Below, in pieces: positions 1-5,662 of a stretch of DNA of 12,358 bases. The stretch comes from Lysobacterales bacterium (lineage in GTDB: Bacteria; Pseudomonadota; Gammaproteobacteria; Xanthomonadales; SZUA-36): contig SHZL01000051.1 of assembly GCA_009692275.1 (NCBI GenBank), positions 1-12,358 on the forward strand, read 5' to 3'. The notes beneath the pieces are model-generated. The model was not told the origin of the DNA and ran no database searches. It saw only the letters and a program-made list of their open reading frames with translations. Both the position numbers and the translations under genes were made by a program. The first letter of the stretch is position 1; each line of letters begins with the position of its first letter.

Positions 1-1701
1 GGGAGCAAACGCCGCCGCAATGGTCGATATGCCTTCCGCCAGGCGGTCAATGTAGAAGCTGACGGGGGAGGCATAGCCGGCGATTTTCCGGTCCACTTCC
101 GCGCGGGTTTCTGCATCCAGTTTATTGATGTTCAGCAGGGCCTTGGGATGCACGCCGATCATGCGGTTGATGATGAATTCCAGCCGTGCGAGCCCCACGC
201 CTGCATTGGGTATCTGCGCAAAGTCAAAGGCCCGATCCGGGTTGCCCACGTTCATCATGATCTTGAGCGGGGCCGGCGGCATGTCCTGCAAGGCGTCGGT
301 CTTGATTTCAAATTTAAGTTTGCGGTCGTAAACGAAGCCGCTGTCACCCTGGGAGCACGACACCGTTAACTCCGATCCGGCGGGTACCTTTTCCGTTGCG
401 TCACCACAACCCACCACCGCCGGGATGCCCAGTTCCCGGGCAATGATGGCCGCGTGGCAGGTACGGCCGCCGCGGTTGGTGACGATGGCTGCCGCGCGTT
501 TCATGATGGGTTCCCAATCGGGGTCGGTCATGTCGGTGACCAGCACGTCACCGGCTTTGACCTGATCCATGTCCTTGATGGATTTAACTACCCGCGCCGT
601 GCCCGCGCCAATGCGCTGGCCGATGCTGCGCCCGACACACAGCACCGCACTTTCTTCGCTGAGGTGATAGCGCTCGATCGCGCTGCCGCTGCGGCTGCGC
701 ACCGTCTCCGGGCGGGCCTGGACGATATACAACGTGCCGGTTTCACCGTCTTTGGCCCATTCAATATCCATGGGCTTGCCGTAATGTTTTTCGATGGTCA
801 CGGCTTGTTGCGCCAAACACATAGCTTCGGCATCCGTGATACAGAATCGCAGCGCACGCTCTGCGTCCACCGGGCGGGTTTCCACCCCGTGCGCATCATC
901 GTTGCCGTAAACCATTTCAATCGCTTTGGTGCCGCGGTTACGCCGCAGCACCGGGTCATGCCCCGACGCCAGGGCCGGCTTGTAGAGATAGAACTCGTCG
1001 GGATTGACTGCACCCTGCACCACGGTTTCACCCAGCCCGTAGGAAGCGGTGATGAATACCGCATCGCGAAAGCCCGACTCGGTGTCGAGAGTAAACATGA
1101 CGCCGCTGGCGGCGAGGTCGGAGCGAACCATGATCTGGATGCCGGCCGAGAGGGCAACCTCTGAGTGAGTGAAGCCTTGGTGCACGCGGTAGGAAATCGC
1201 CCGGTCGTTGTACAAGGATGCAAACACTTCGTGAATCCGCGCCCTGACCGGTTCCAGTCCGCGGACATTCAAAAAGGTCTCCTGCTGGCCGGCAAAGGAC
1301 GCATCGGGCAGGTCTTCGGCGGTAGCCGAAGAACGCACCGCGACGGAAGGCTCATGGCCGGCAATTACGCACAACTCTTTCCATGCCTGGGTAATTTCCC
1401 GGTCCAGCGCGGCCTGGAATGGCGTGTCGAGTATCCACTGGCGGATGTTTTTCCCCGCAAGGGACAATGCCGCCATATCATCGACGTCCAGCCCATCCAG
1501 CGACTGCTGGATGCGAGCGGCCAGACCTGACTGCGCAAGGAACTCGCGGAACGCATGTGCCGTCGTGGCAAACCCCCCGGGGACTGAAACGCCCAGCCCG
1601 GACAACTGGCTGATCATTTCGCCCAGCGATGCATTCTTGCCGCCTACCTGGTCCAGGTCCTGCATGCCCAGCCGGTTCAGCCATTTAATATAGTGATTCA
1701 C
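1..1701 (-). CDS. ppsA: Phosphoenolpyruvate synthase (pyruvate, water dikinase), N-terminal part, runs off left edge
   Basis: Converts pyruvate, ATP and water to PEP, AMP and phosphate, the gluconeogenic entry step in the cytosol. The 567 visible codons read without a break and closely match E. coli PpsA from memory. The N-terminal ATP-binding domain shows VGGKNASLGEM near residue 18 and VRSSATAEDLPDASFAGQQE around 121-140. The phosphohistidine domain has GGRTCHAAIIARELGIP, with the phosphocarrier His at residue 416 and the threonine two residues earlier (Thr414) that PpsR phosphorylates. The C-terminal PEP-binding barrel begins with MMNVGNPDRAFDF and GVGLARLEFI around 500-510 and is cut by the window; the family is about 790 residues, so roughly 220 are missing. 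I chose the GTG start at 1701-1699 because GGAG (1712-1709) lies 7 nt upstream and the frame gives NHYIKWLNRLGM, matching the family N-terminus. It diverges from its regulator ppsR. Confidence 0.97.
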   Translation of the reverse strand, partial: MNHYIKWLNRLGMQDLDQVGGKNASLGEMISQLSGLGVSVPGGFATTAHAFREFLAQSGLAARIQQSLDGLDVDDMAALSLAGKNIRQWILDTPFQAALDREITQAWKELCVIAGHEPSVAVRSSATAEDLPDASFAGQQETFLNVRGLEPVRARIHEVFASLYNDRAISYRVHQGFTHSEVALSAGIQIMVRSDLAASGVMFTLDTESGFRDAVFITASYGLGETVVQGAVNPDEFYLYKPALASGHDPVLRRNRGTKAIEMVYGNDDAHGVETRPVDAERALRFCITDAEAMCLAQQAVTIEKHYGKPMDIEWAKDGETGTLYIVQARPETVRSRSGSAIERYHLSEESAVLCVGRSIGQRIGAGTARVVKSIKDMDQVKAGDVLVTDMTDPDWEPIMKRAAAIVTNRGGRTCHAAIIARELGIPAVVGCGDATEKVPAGSELTVSCSQGDSGFVYDRKLKFEIKTDALQDMPPAPLKIMMNVGNPDRAFDFAQIPNAGVGLARLEFIINRMIGVHPKALLNINKLDAETRAEVDRKIAGYASPVSFYIDRLAEGISTIAAAFAP

Positions 1702-1757
1702 CCATTGACTCCGGTTATTCTCATAATTCACGATTGAGAATTCTACAAGGGCAGGGT
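1702..1757. promoter_or_regulatory. Divergent ppsA/ppsR control region with inverted repeat
   Basis: This 56-bp gap holds the start signals of both genes. A perfect inverted repeat, ATTCTCA (1717-1723) and TGAGAAT (1735-1741), is separated by 11 bp and could be an operator. A weak leftward promoter can be read as TTGTAG (1748-1743) and TATGAG (1725-1720) with a 17-nt spacer, so one repeat arm would overlap the -10. Shine-Dalgarno sites are GGAG (1712-1709) for ppsA and AAGGG (1747-1751) for ppsR. The repeat is seen directly; operator and promoter roles are inferred. Confidence 0.45.
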
Positions 1758-2573
1758 ATGCAACGCACGGTGTTCTTTATTTCGGATGGTACAGCGATCA
1801 CGGCCGAGACGCTGGGGCACAGCCTGCTCACCCAGTTTCGTGACATTACATTCCGCCAGGTGCGTATTCCCTTTGTGGGCGACGCGGACAAAGCCAACGC
1901 CGCGGTCAAGCGCATCAACCAGGCCGGCGAGGAGGACGGGGCGCCACCCATCGTGTTCAATTCCATTGTCGATGGTCATATCAGCGCGATCATCAAGTCG
2001 AGCAATGCAGTGTTCCTGGACGTGTTCACCACTTTTCTCGACAGGATGGCAGAGGCTCTGGGCGTCGCGCCACAGGCCAGTGTCGGCCGCGCCCATGGCG
2101 TTGCTAACCTTGAGCGCTATGAGCAGCGCATGGAAGCGACCAGCTATGCACTCAGCCACGACGATGGCGTCAGCACGACTTATGAACACTGCGAGCTGAT
2201 TCTCGTGGGCGTCTCCCGTTCCGGCAAGACTCCTACCTGCCTGTACATGGCACTGAATTTCGGCGTCAAGGCAGGCAATTACCCGCTTACGCAAAATGAC
2301 CTCGAAGACCAGAAGCTGCCCGCTTTCCTGCGCCAGCACCGCGCAAAAATTGTCGGGCTGAGTATTGATGCCGACCGCCTGGCGCAGATCCGGGAAACGC
2401 GCCGGCCGGGCAGCAACTATGCCTCGCTCAAGCAAACCCATTGGGAAGTGGACGCAGCCGAAAGCCTGTTGCGCGCCTCCGGCGTACCCGTGTTCAATAC
2501 CACGCACAGTTCCATCGAAGAAATCGCCAGCCGCATCCTGGCGGAGCTGGGCCTGCAGCGCGAAATGTTCTGA
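1758..2573 (+). CDS. ppsR: Pyruvate, water dikinase regulatory protein (PEP synthase kinase/phosphorylase)
   Basis: Bifunctional regulator of PEP synthase: it inactivates the enzyme by ADP-dependent phosphorylation of a threonine next to the catalytic His and reactivates it by Pi-dependent dephosphorylation. The 271-residue product matches E. coli PpsR (YdiA) in length and motifs: FISDGTAITAETLGH at 7-21, a P-loop GVSRSGKTPT at 151-160, and a C-terminal SSIEEIASRIL helix. The frame is open upstream to a TTG at 1734, but the ATG at 1758 has AAGGG six nucleotides upstream and gives MQRTVFFISDG, matching family N-termini, so I take that start. It is divergent from ppsA, whose Thr414/His416 pair is its expected target. 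A DUF1249 gene follows after 25 bp and is probably cotranscribed. Confidence 0.96.
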   Translation: MQRTVFFISDGTAITAETLGHSLLTQFRDITFRQVRIPFVGDADKANAAVKRINQAGEEDGAPPIVFNSIVDGHISAIIKSSNAVFLDVFTTFLDRMAEALGVAPQASVGRAHGVANLERYEQRMEATSYALSHDDGVSTTYEHCELILVGVSRSGKTPTCLYMALNFGVKAGNYPLTQNDLEDQKLPAFLRQHRAKIVGLSIDADRLAQIRETRRPGSNYASLKQTHWEVDAAESLLRASGVPVFNTTHSSIEEIASRILAELGLQREMF

Positions 2574-2598
2574 TGCCATCCTGTGCTATGCTTTTCGC

Positions 2599-3108
2599 AT
2601 GGTCTCTTTCCACCAGCCCAACGGCCTGAAAACCAGGCCCCGACTGAGCAGGCTGCATGAGGTGCAGGAGGAGATCTTTAACCTGCTGCAATTGCTCATT
2701 CCCGATGAGTTTGCGTTTACCGATTTCCTCAAGTCACGCGTTCCGGGTTCACCTCTGCTGCGCCTGGAAATACTCGAGCGCCACCGCTACACCAGTTTCA
2801 TGCGGCTGACCTACGATTTTTCGGAAGAATCTGAAACCCGCTTCTCGCCCGATGCGCATATCCGCCTGTATCACGATGCGCGCATGGCCGAGGCCACCGC
2901 ATTCGACTGCATCCAGGCCTGCGCGCGGGACACCCACCCGGCGTATCCGACGCGCCAGATGATGCAGCGCGCATGGCGCAAAAACCGTGCACTGGAACGG
3001 TGGCTGGACTATCTGCTCAAACAGGGACACAGCGTTGCCACCATGCAGCCCGCCAAACACGCCATGGTGCAGGCGAAGCCTGTGAGGACTGCGGTGACCG
3101 CTGGCTGA
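2599..3108 (+). CDS. DUF1249 family protein (YqiB-like)
   Basis: Small cytosolic protein of about 169 residues with no established function. The family signature is RLYHDARMAEA at residues 89-99, preceded by a LLRLEILERHRYT segment (53-65) and followed by a C-terminal helix ending in LERWLDYLLKQGHS, all recognisable from gammaproteobacterial YqiB proteins. No signal peptide or membrane segment is visible. The ATG at 2599 is the first in-frame ATG after the ppsR stop, but it has no convincing Shine-Dalgarno site, so translation may be coupled to ppsR or begin slightly elsewhere. The last 20 or so residues look poorly constrained. The gene lies 25 bp after ppsR and 50 bp before a tRNA pair that has its own promoter. 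Family assignment is firm; role unknown. Confidence 0.85.
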   Translation: MVSFHQPNGLKTRPRLSRLHEVQEEIFNLLQLLIPDEFAFTDFLKSRVPGSPLLRLEILERHRYTSFMRLTYDFSEESETRFSPDAHIRLYHDARMAEATAFDCIQACARDTHPAYPTRQMMQRAWRKNRALERWLDYLLKQGHSVATMQPAKHAMVQAKPVRTAVTAG

Positions 3109-3116
3109 AACGTGCA

Positions 3117-3145
3117 TTGACATGCCGGATGCCAGCCTTTACCAT
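3117..3145 (+). promoter_or_regulatory. Promoter of the tRNA-Ala/tRNA-Glu operon
   Basis: A perfect -35 TTGACA (3117-3122) is followed after exactly 17 nt by TACCAT (3140-3145), which matches four of six -10 positions including the key TA and AT. Initiation would fall near 3152, a few bases before tRNA-Ala, with a GC-rich stretch after the -10 as is common for stringently controlled stable-RNA promoters. The regulatory reading is inference. Confidence 0.65.
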
Positions 3146-3158
3146 TCTGCGGCTTTCC

Positions 3159-3234
<76 letters not shown>

Positions 3235-3239
3235 AACGT

Positions 3240-3315
<76 letters not shown>

Positions 3316-3355
3316 CCAGTAAGGCATTGAACGTGAAAGAGTTAATGCCGCAAGC

Positions 3356-3379
3356 AAGCCACCGCAAGGTGGCTTTTTT
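3356..3379 (+). terminator. Intrinsic terminator of the tRNA operon
   Basis: A perfect 8-bp stem AAGCCACC (3356-3363) / GGTGGCTT (3368-3375) closes a GCAA tetraloop (GNRA type) and runs into six T residues (3374-3379). It lies 41 bp past the tRNA-Glu CCA end, so it ends the tRNA transcript. Confidence 0.9.
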
Positions 3380-3526
3380 GTGCCTGCGATCCGGCTTTGA
3401 CTCTGTCTGCGAAGGGTGGATAGACAACGCTCTTGCGGGAAGTCCTCGCCTGATTTTTCAGAATGAAAACCAACTTTTTCGTAGCTGTTTGGTATATGAT
3501 TAGTGTAAGGAACGTCCTCGCTGAGA

Positions 3527-3712
3527 TTGCTGAACTGGAGTTCATGCAATAAAGTGGGCGATGAACCGGCAGTAATCCGGATCCAAAAGGGGCGAATACG
3601 CCGGAGATTAAAGGATTACGACATCGATCAAAAGGGAATGATCGATGAGTCTGACAGGGATCAAATGGAACTTGAAAGTCTTGCTTCAGCGCCGCTAGGG
3701 TTTAGCTGGTAG
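3527..3712 (+). CDS. Candidate small protein with EF-hand-like loop; start uncertain, possibly frameshifted
   Basis: I do not recognise this gene. The frame is open from 3509 to the TAG at 3712, with only TTG (3527) or GTG (3554) as possible starts. Its second half reads like a calcium-binding EF-hand: a basic helix RIRRRLKDY, then DIDQKGMIDESD, which places Asp at loop positions 1 and 3, Gly at 6, Ile at 8 and Asp at 12, then an acidic helix RDQMELESL. Position 5 is Lys, which is unusual. It ends APLGFSW, faintly echoing the QPWGW end of the following protein. Upstream, another frame gives ATG 3496 and MISVRNVLAEIAELEFMQ then TAA at 3550-3552, which also looks protein-like, so one frameshifted gene is possible. 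Rare codons (AGA, AGG, ATA, CGA, CTA) and no well-placed Shine-Dalgarno site count against it. Confidence 0.35.
   Translation: MLNWSSCNKVGDEPAVIRIQKGRIRRRLKDYDIDQKGMIDESDRDQMELESLASAPLGFSW
3622..3647. repeat. Perfect 9-bp inverted repeat (hairpin)
   Basis: CATCGATCA (3622-3630) pairs perfectly with TGATCGATG (3639-3647) around the 8-nt loop AAAGGGAA. There is no T tract, so it is not a simple terminator. The loop exposes a Shine-Dalgarno-like AAGGGA. Confidence 0.6.
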
Positions 3713-3785
3713 TACCCTTTTTCGCTGAAATAAATCCGGGGCCATGCGCAGGAGCGCAACCGACGCCGGAGAATCAGGGGCTTTT

Positions 3786-4409
3786 ATGTTCGTTTATTAT
3801 TATTGCATCCTGGCAGTTCTGGTCATTGGCCTCGTTTGCTTACTCATCATTCACCGGGCGCACCCGGAGGACGAGAGTGAAAGCGGCGTTGCAGACATTG
3901 GGCGCGCGCGGCTGGAAAAATATTCTGACGACAAGTTGCTTTGGGCAAGGCGCGACCATGAGCATCGCCTGGTGCGGGAACTTCATTCCGTTCGCACTCC
4001 GTGGGGTTGGCCACGGCCCAATGCTGAAACAGGCAAGCCCGGTTCAGGTTTATCGGAGCTCATGAAATCCTTTGCCGACAGTCTCGTGCGCCGAAAAAGC
4101 CGACTTGCAGGACCGGCCGGCGAATCGCGCGGCAGGAAAAGCGTACGCGCCCTGATCGCAGACCGCTACGTGCCGTCAAACCGGAATTCCCCCAACGAAA
4201 TTGAATACCGCAAGGTCAAACCACCCCTGCTGCGGGATCCGAATGCACCCCACGACCAGATGGATAACTTCGGAGTCAAGAAAGCCGAGCTCGTGCGCAA
4301 GAAGTTGCAGCGGGTTGTAAAAATCAACGTCGAAGCGGCAACAGCGGCCAAGCAGAATGAGCTTCAATACGCGGGTCTTAAGGACGTGAAGCAACCTTGG
4401 GGTTGGTAG
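3786..4409 (+). CDS. Membrane-anchored hypothetical protein with two PWGW motifs
   Basis: Not a family I can name. The 207-residue product begins MFVYYYCILAVLVIGLVCLL, a single hydrophobic helix at about 3-22, followed by HRAHPEDESE, which suggests an N-terminal membrane anchor. The rest is hydrophilic and charged. The motif PWGW occurs twice: at 72-75 in RTPWGWP and as the final four residues in KQPWGW. The region 165-200 is Lys/Arg-rich and probably helical. I chose the ATG at 3786 because AGGGG (3776-3780) lies 5 nt upstream and the anchor begins there; an in-frame ATG at 3744 has no Shine-Dalgarno site and lies in a hairpin. A second small membrane-anchored gene follows 47 bp later with a similar AGGGG site, so the two probably form an operon. 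The repeated PWGW suggests a docking or ligand-binding element (inference). Confidence 0.7.
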   Translation: MFVYYYCILAVLVIGLVCLLIIHRAHPEDESESGVADIGRARLEKYSDDKLLWARRDHEHRLVRELHSVRTPWGWPRPNAETGKPGSGLSELMKSFADSLVRRKSRLAGPAGESRGRKSVRALIADRYVPSNRNSPNEIEYRKVKPPLLRDPNAPHDQMDNFGVKKAELVRKKLQRVVKINVEAATAAKQNELQYAGLKDVKQPWGW

Positions 4410-4456
4410 TCGCGTCACACATTTGATAGGGATAAGTAACCAGGGGCACGAAAACT

Positions 4457-4846
4457 ATGGACAAAGTGTACTTTCTGATTTTTATTGGCGTGCTTGCTTT
4501 GGCGCTGGTGTCCTGGCTGGTCAAAATAGAGCTGCGACGCAGCCTCAAGGCCAAAAAGCAAAAAGTCAAGGCGCATCACATGGCGCAGGTACACCACCGG
4601 CATGCACCAACTGTTCGTCATGTCCTGCCAAGCCGGACTACCTCGCTTCCGCCGCGCCATGTAGGGGCTTGGGAGCAGCGCCAGCAGAGGGCGGGGGAAG
4701 AAACGCGCCTTGGCTTCGCCATTACTGCGGAGCGGATTTTCTCGGACGAGGAAACCCCGGACGTTGAACAAATCCATGGACTGGCAATGTCGTCTATCAA
4801 GTACATCCCCGAAGACGCGCCGAAAGTCTCGCAGGCGAGGCGCTGA
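4457..4846 (+). CDS. Small membrane-anchored hypothetical protein
   Basis: A 129-residue protein of unknown function. An N-terminal hydrophobic segment, VYFLIFIGVLALALVSWLV at about 4-22, precedes a strongly basic stretch (KIELRRSLKAKKQKVKAHH), which by the positive-inside rule puts the remainder in the cytoplasm. A His-rich patch (HHMAQVHHRHAP, about 40-51) follows, and then a more acidic C-terminal part with FSDEETPDVEQIHG. The ATG at 4457 is preceded by AGGGG (4442-4446), a spacing of 10 nt, somewhat long. It sits 47 bp after the PWGW protein with the same strand and the same layout of anchor plus charged tail, so a shared role in the envelope is possible but unproven. It converges on the SRAP gene with 27 bp between their stops and no visible terminator. 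Confidence 0.65.
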   Translation: MDKVYFLIFIGVLALALVSWLVKIELRRSLKAKKQKVKAHHMAQVHHRHAPTVRHVLPSRTTSLPPRHVGAWEQRQQRAGEETRLGFAITAERIFSDEETPDVEQIHGLAMSSIKYIPEDAPKVSQARR

Positions 4847-4873
4847 ACACACTTCAATAGTACCCCGCAGGCT

Positions 4874-5545
4874 TTACCCCGTGGCTTGAACGCACCGGGC
4901 CATCAGGGTATGTGGCAGTTGCACGCCTTCATTACCCGGAATCTTGATTCCCATGGGCACAGCTTCTACCCCCATACTTTCATTGTCATGTGGCCGCAGC
5001 AAAGCCAAAGCTTCCGCGGCCGTGCCGTGCAGCCAGGTCCGGGCCTCTTCGCCCGAGCGCAACAGGGCCGGGCTACGATGGTGGCCCACGGATTTCAGCA
5101 CGGCATTGGCGGGGAATACAGCGTAAGGCACCTGCGGCTTCACCCGGCTGTCGAATTCGTAAAACCAGGAAACCACGACCAACACGCGTGAACCCGCATT
5201 CCACGCGCCCATGAACGTGGGAGCAAAAGGTTTGCCTTCGGTGCGCAGGCGGGCGTTGGCCGTGGAAATGATTTGCCCATCGCGATTCATCGGCAGATGC
5301 CCCGCGGAGTAGGGGGGAATGTAAGGCCACAGTGCCTCGGCGGGCAGATCCTCATCAGCATGCGGATGAATCACCGGCAAGGCCTCCCACACCATGGAAT
5401 CCGGTTCGCTTTTGCGCCGTAAGCGCGACGGCGAAACGTTGACTCTCGGCTCCGGGTCCGGCGGCAGCATGGCCGGTGGTTTCAAAGCCGAGGCATAGGC
5501 GTAAACGTCTTTCCACTTGATGTGAACACTGGCTTTTCCGCACAT
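4874..5545 (-). CDS. SRAP (SOS response-associated peptidase / HMCES-YedK) family protein, divergent
   Basis: SRAP proteins shield abasic sites in single-stranded DNA through a covalent thiazolidine bond made by the N-terminal Cys after Met removal. The 223-residue product starts MCGKA, so Cys2 is in place. Other active-site residues can be placed by comparison with YedK: Asn97 in STANARLRTE, Glu130 in SWFYEF, and His155 in VGHHRSPALL. The C-terminal KIPGNEGVQLP matches the family end. After PYAVF (140-144) the sequence passes straight to PANAVLKSVGHHR, whereas YedK has roughly 30-35 more residues there (the AGLW/AAIG strand and the start of the T-A-N strand). This may be a shortened variant or a decaying gene. 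Start 5545 is fixed by the required MC; a TAGAAT box lies only 6 nt upstream and no Shine-Dalgarno site is seen. It is divergent from addB. Confidence 0.82.
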   Translation of the reverse strand: MCGKASVHIKWKDVYAYASALKPPAMLPPDPEPRVNVSPSRLRRKSEPDSMVWEALPVIHPHADEDLPAEALWPYIPPYSAGHLPMNRDGQIISTANARLRTEGKPFAPTFMGAWNAGSRVLVVVSWFYEFDSRVKPQVPYAVFPANAVLKSVGHHRSPALLRSGEEARTWLHGTAAEALALLRPHDNESMGVEAVPMGIKIPGNEGVQLPHTLMARCVQATG

Positions 5546-5551
5546 GCATTC

Positions 5552-5560
5552 ATTCTAGCA
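5552..5560 (-). promoter_or_regulatory. Possible extended -10 of the SRAP gene (leaderless start)
   Basis: On the minus strand TGCTAGAAT (5560-5552) forms an extended -10 (TGn plus TAGAAT). The distance from the -10 to the ATG at 5545 would put transcription initiation at or next to the A of the start codon, giving a leaderless mRNA; the missing Shine-Dalgarno site fits that. No good -35 is visible. Inference from sequence only. Confidence 0.35.
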
Positions 5561-5662
5561 AAGCAATACGCCAGGTGGCCGCTGATTTATCACCCATTGA
5601 GAAACTGAGCGGCTAGAATCACAGGTAATAGAAAATCCTCTGAACCTGACCGGGAGTCTCTT

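Larger units (their letters stand above)
3380..3785. other. About 400 bp between the tRNA terminator and the next secure gene
   Basis: No secure gene. Positions 3380-3490 hold nothing I can assign on either strand. A possible extended -10 (TGGTATATG, with TATGAT at 3495-3500) could start a transcript near 3507. Then come a candidate small ORF (separate entry), a 9-bp hairpin at 3622-3647, a weak AGGGT/ACCCT hairpin followed by T residues (about 3697-3720), and a structured leader at 3735-3770 before the next gene. A near-direct repeat is present, GAAGTCCTCGCCTGA (3439-3453) and GAACGTCCTCGCTGA (3510-3524). I matched it to no riboswitch class or known small RNA. Confidence 0.5.

Noticed and set aside
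454..1530. Plus-strand open frames of 236 and 121 codons across 454-1530
   Set aside because: They lie antisense to the unbroken ppsA frame with its conserved ATP-binding and phosphohistidine motifs.
1743..2579. Minus-strand open frame of 278 codons opposite ppsR
   Set aside because: Mirror of the ppsR reading frame; no motif and no ribosome site, while ppsR on the plus strand has a P-loop and full family length.
3500..3720. Riboswitch or housekeeping RNA (c-di-GMP, fluoride, cobalamin, tmRNA, SRP, RNase P) in the gap after the tRNAs
   Set aside because: The short GGGCGATGAACC string recalls fluoride-type motifs, but the required conserved segments and pairings of each class are absent.
3744..3785. 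Upstream ATG at 3744 as start of the PWGW protein
   Set aside because: No Shine-Dalgarno site, it lies in a hairpin, and it would put 14 polar residues before the membrane anchor; ATG 3786 has AGGGG at good spacing.
5597..5619. Promoter TTGAGA plus TAGAAT before addB
   Set aside because: The spacer is only 11 nt, far below the 16-18 nt needed; TAGAAT alone has no usable -35.
5605..5624. Possible LexA (SOS) box CTG...CAG near addB
   Set aside because: The gap between CTG and CAG is 14 nt rather than the 10 nt of the gammaproteobacterial LexA box, and the interior is not AT-palindromic.
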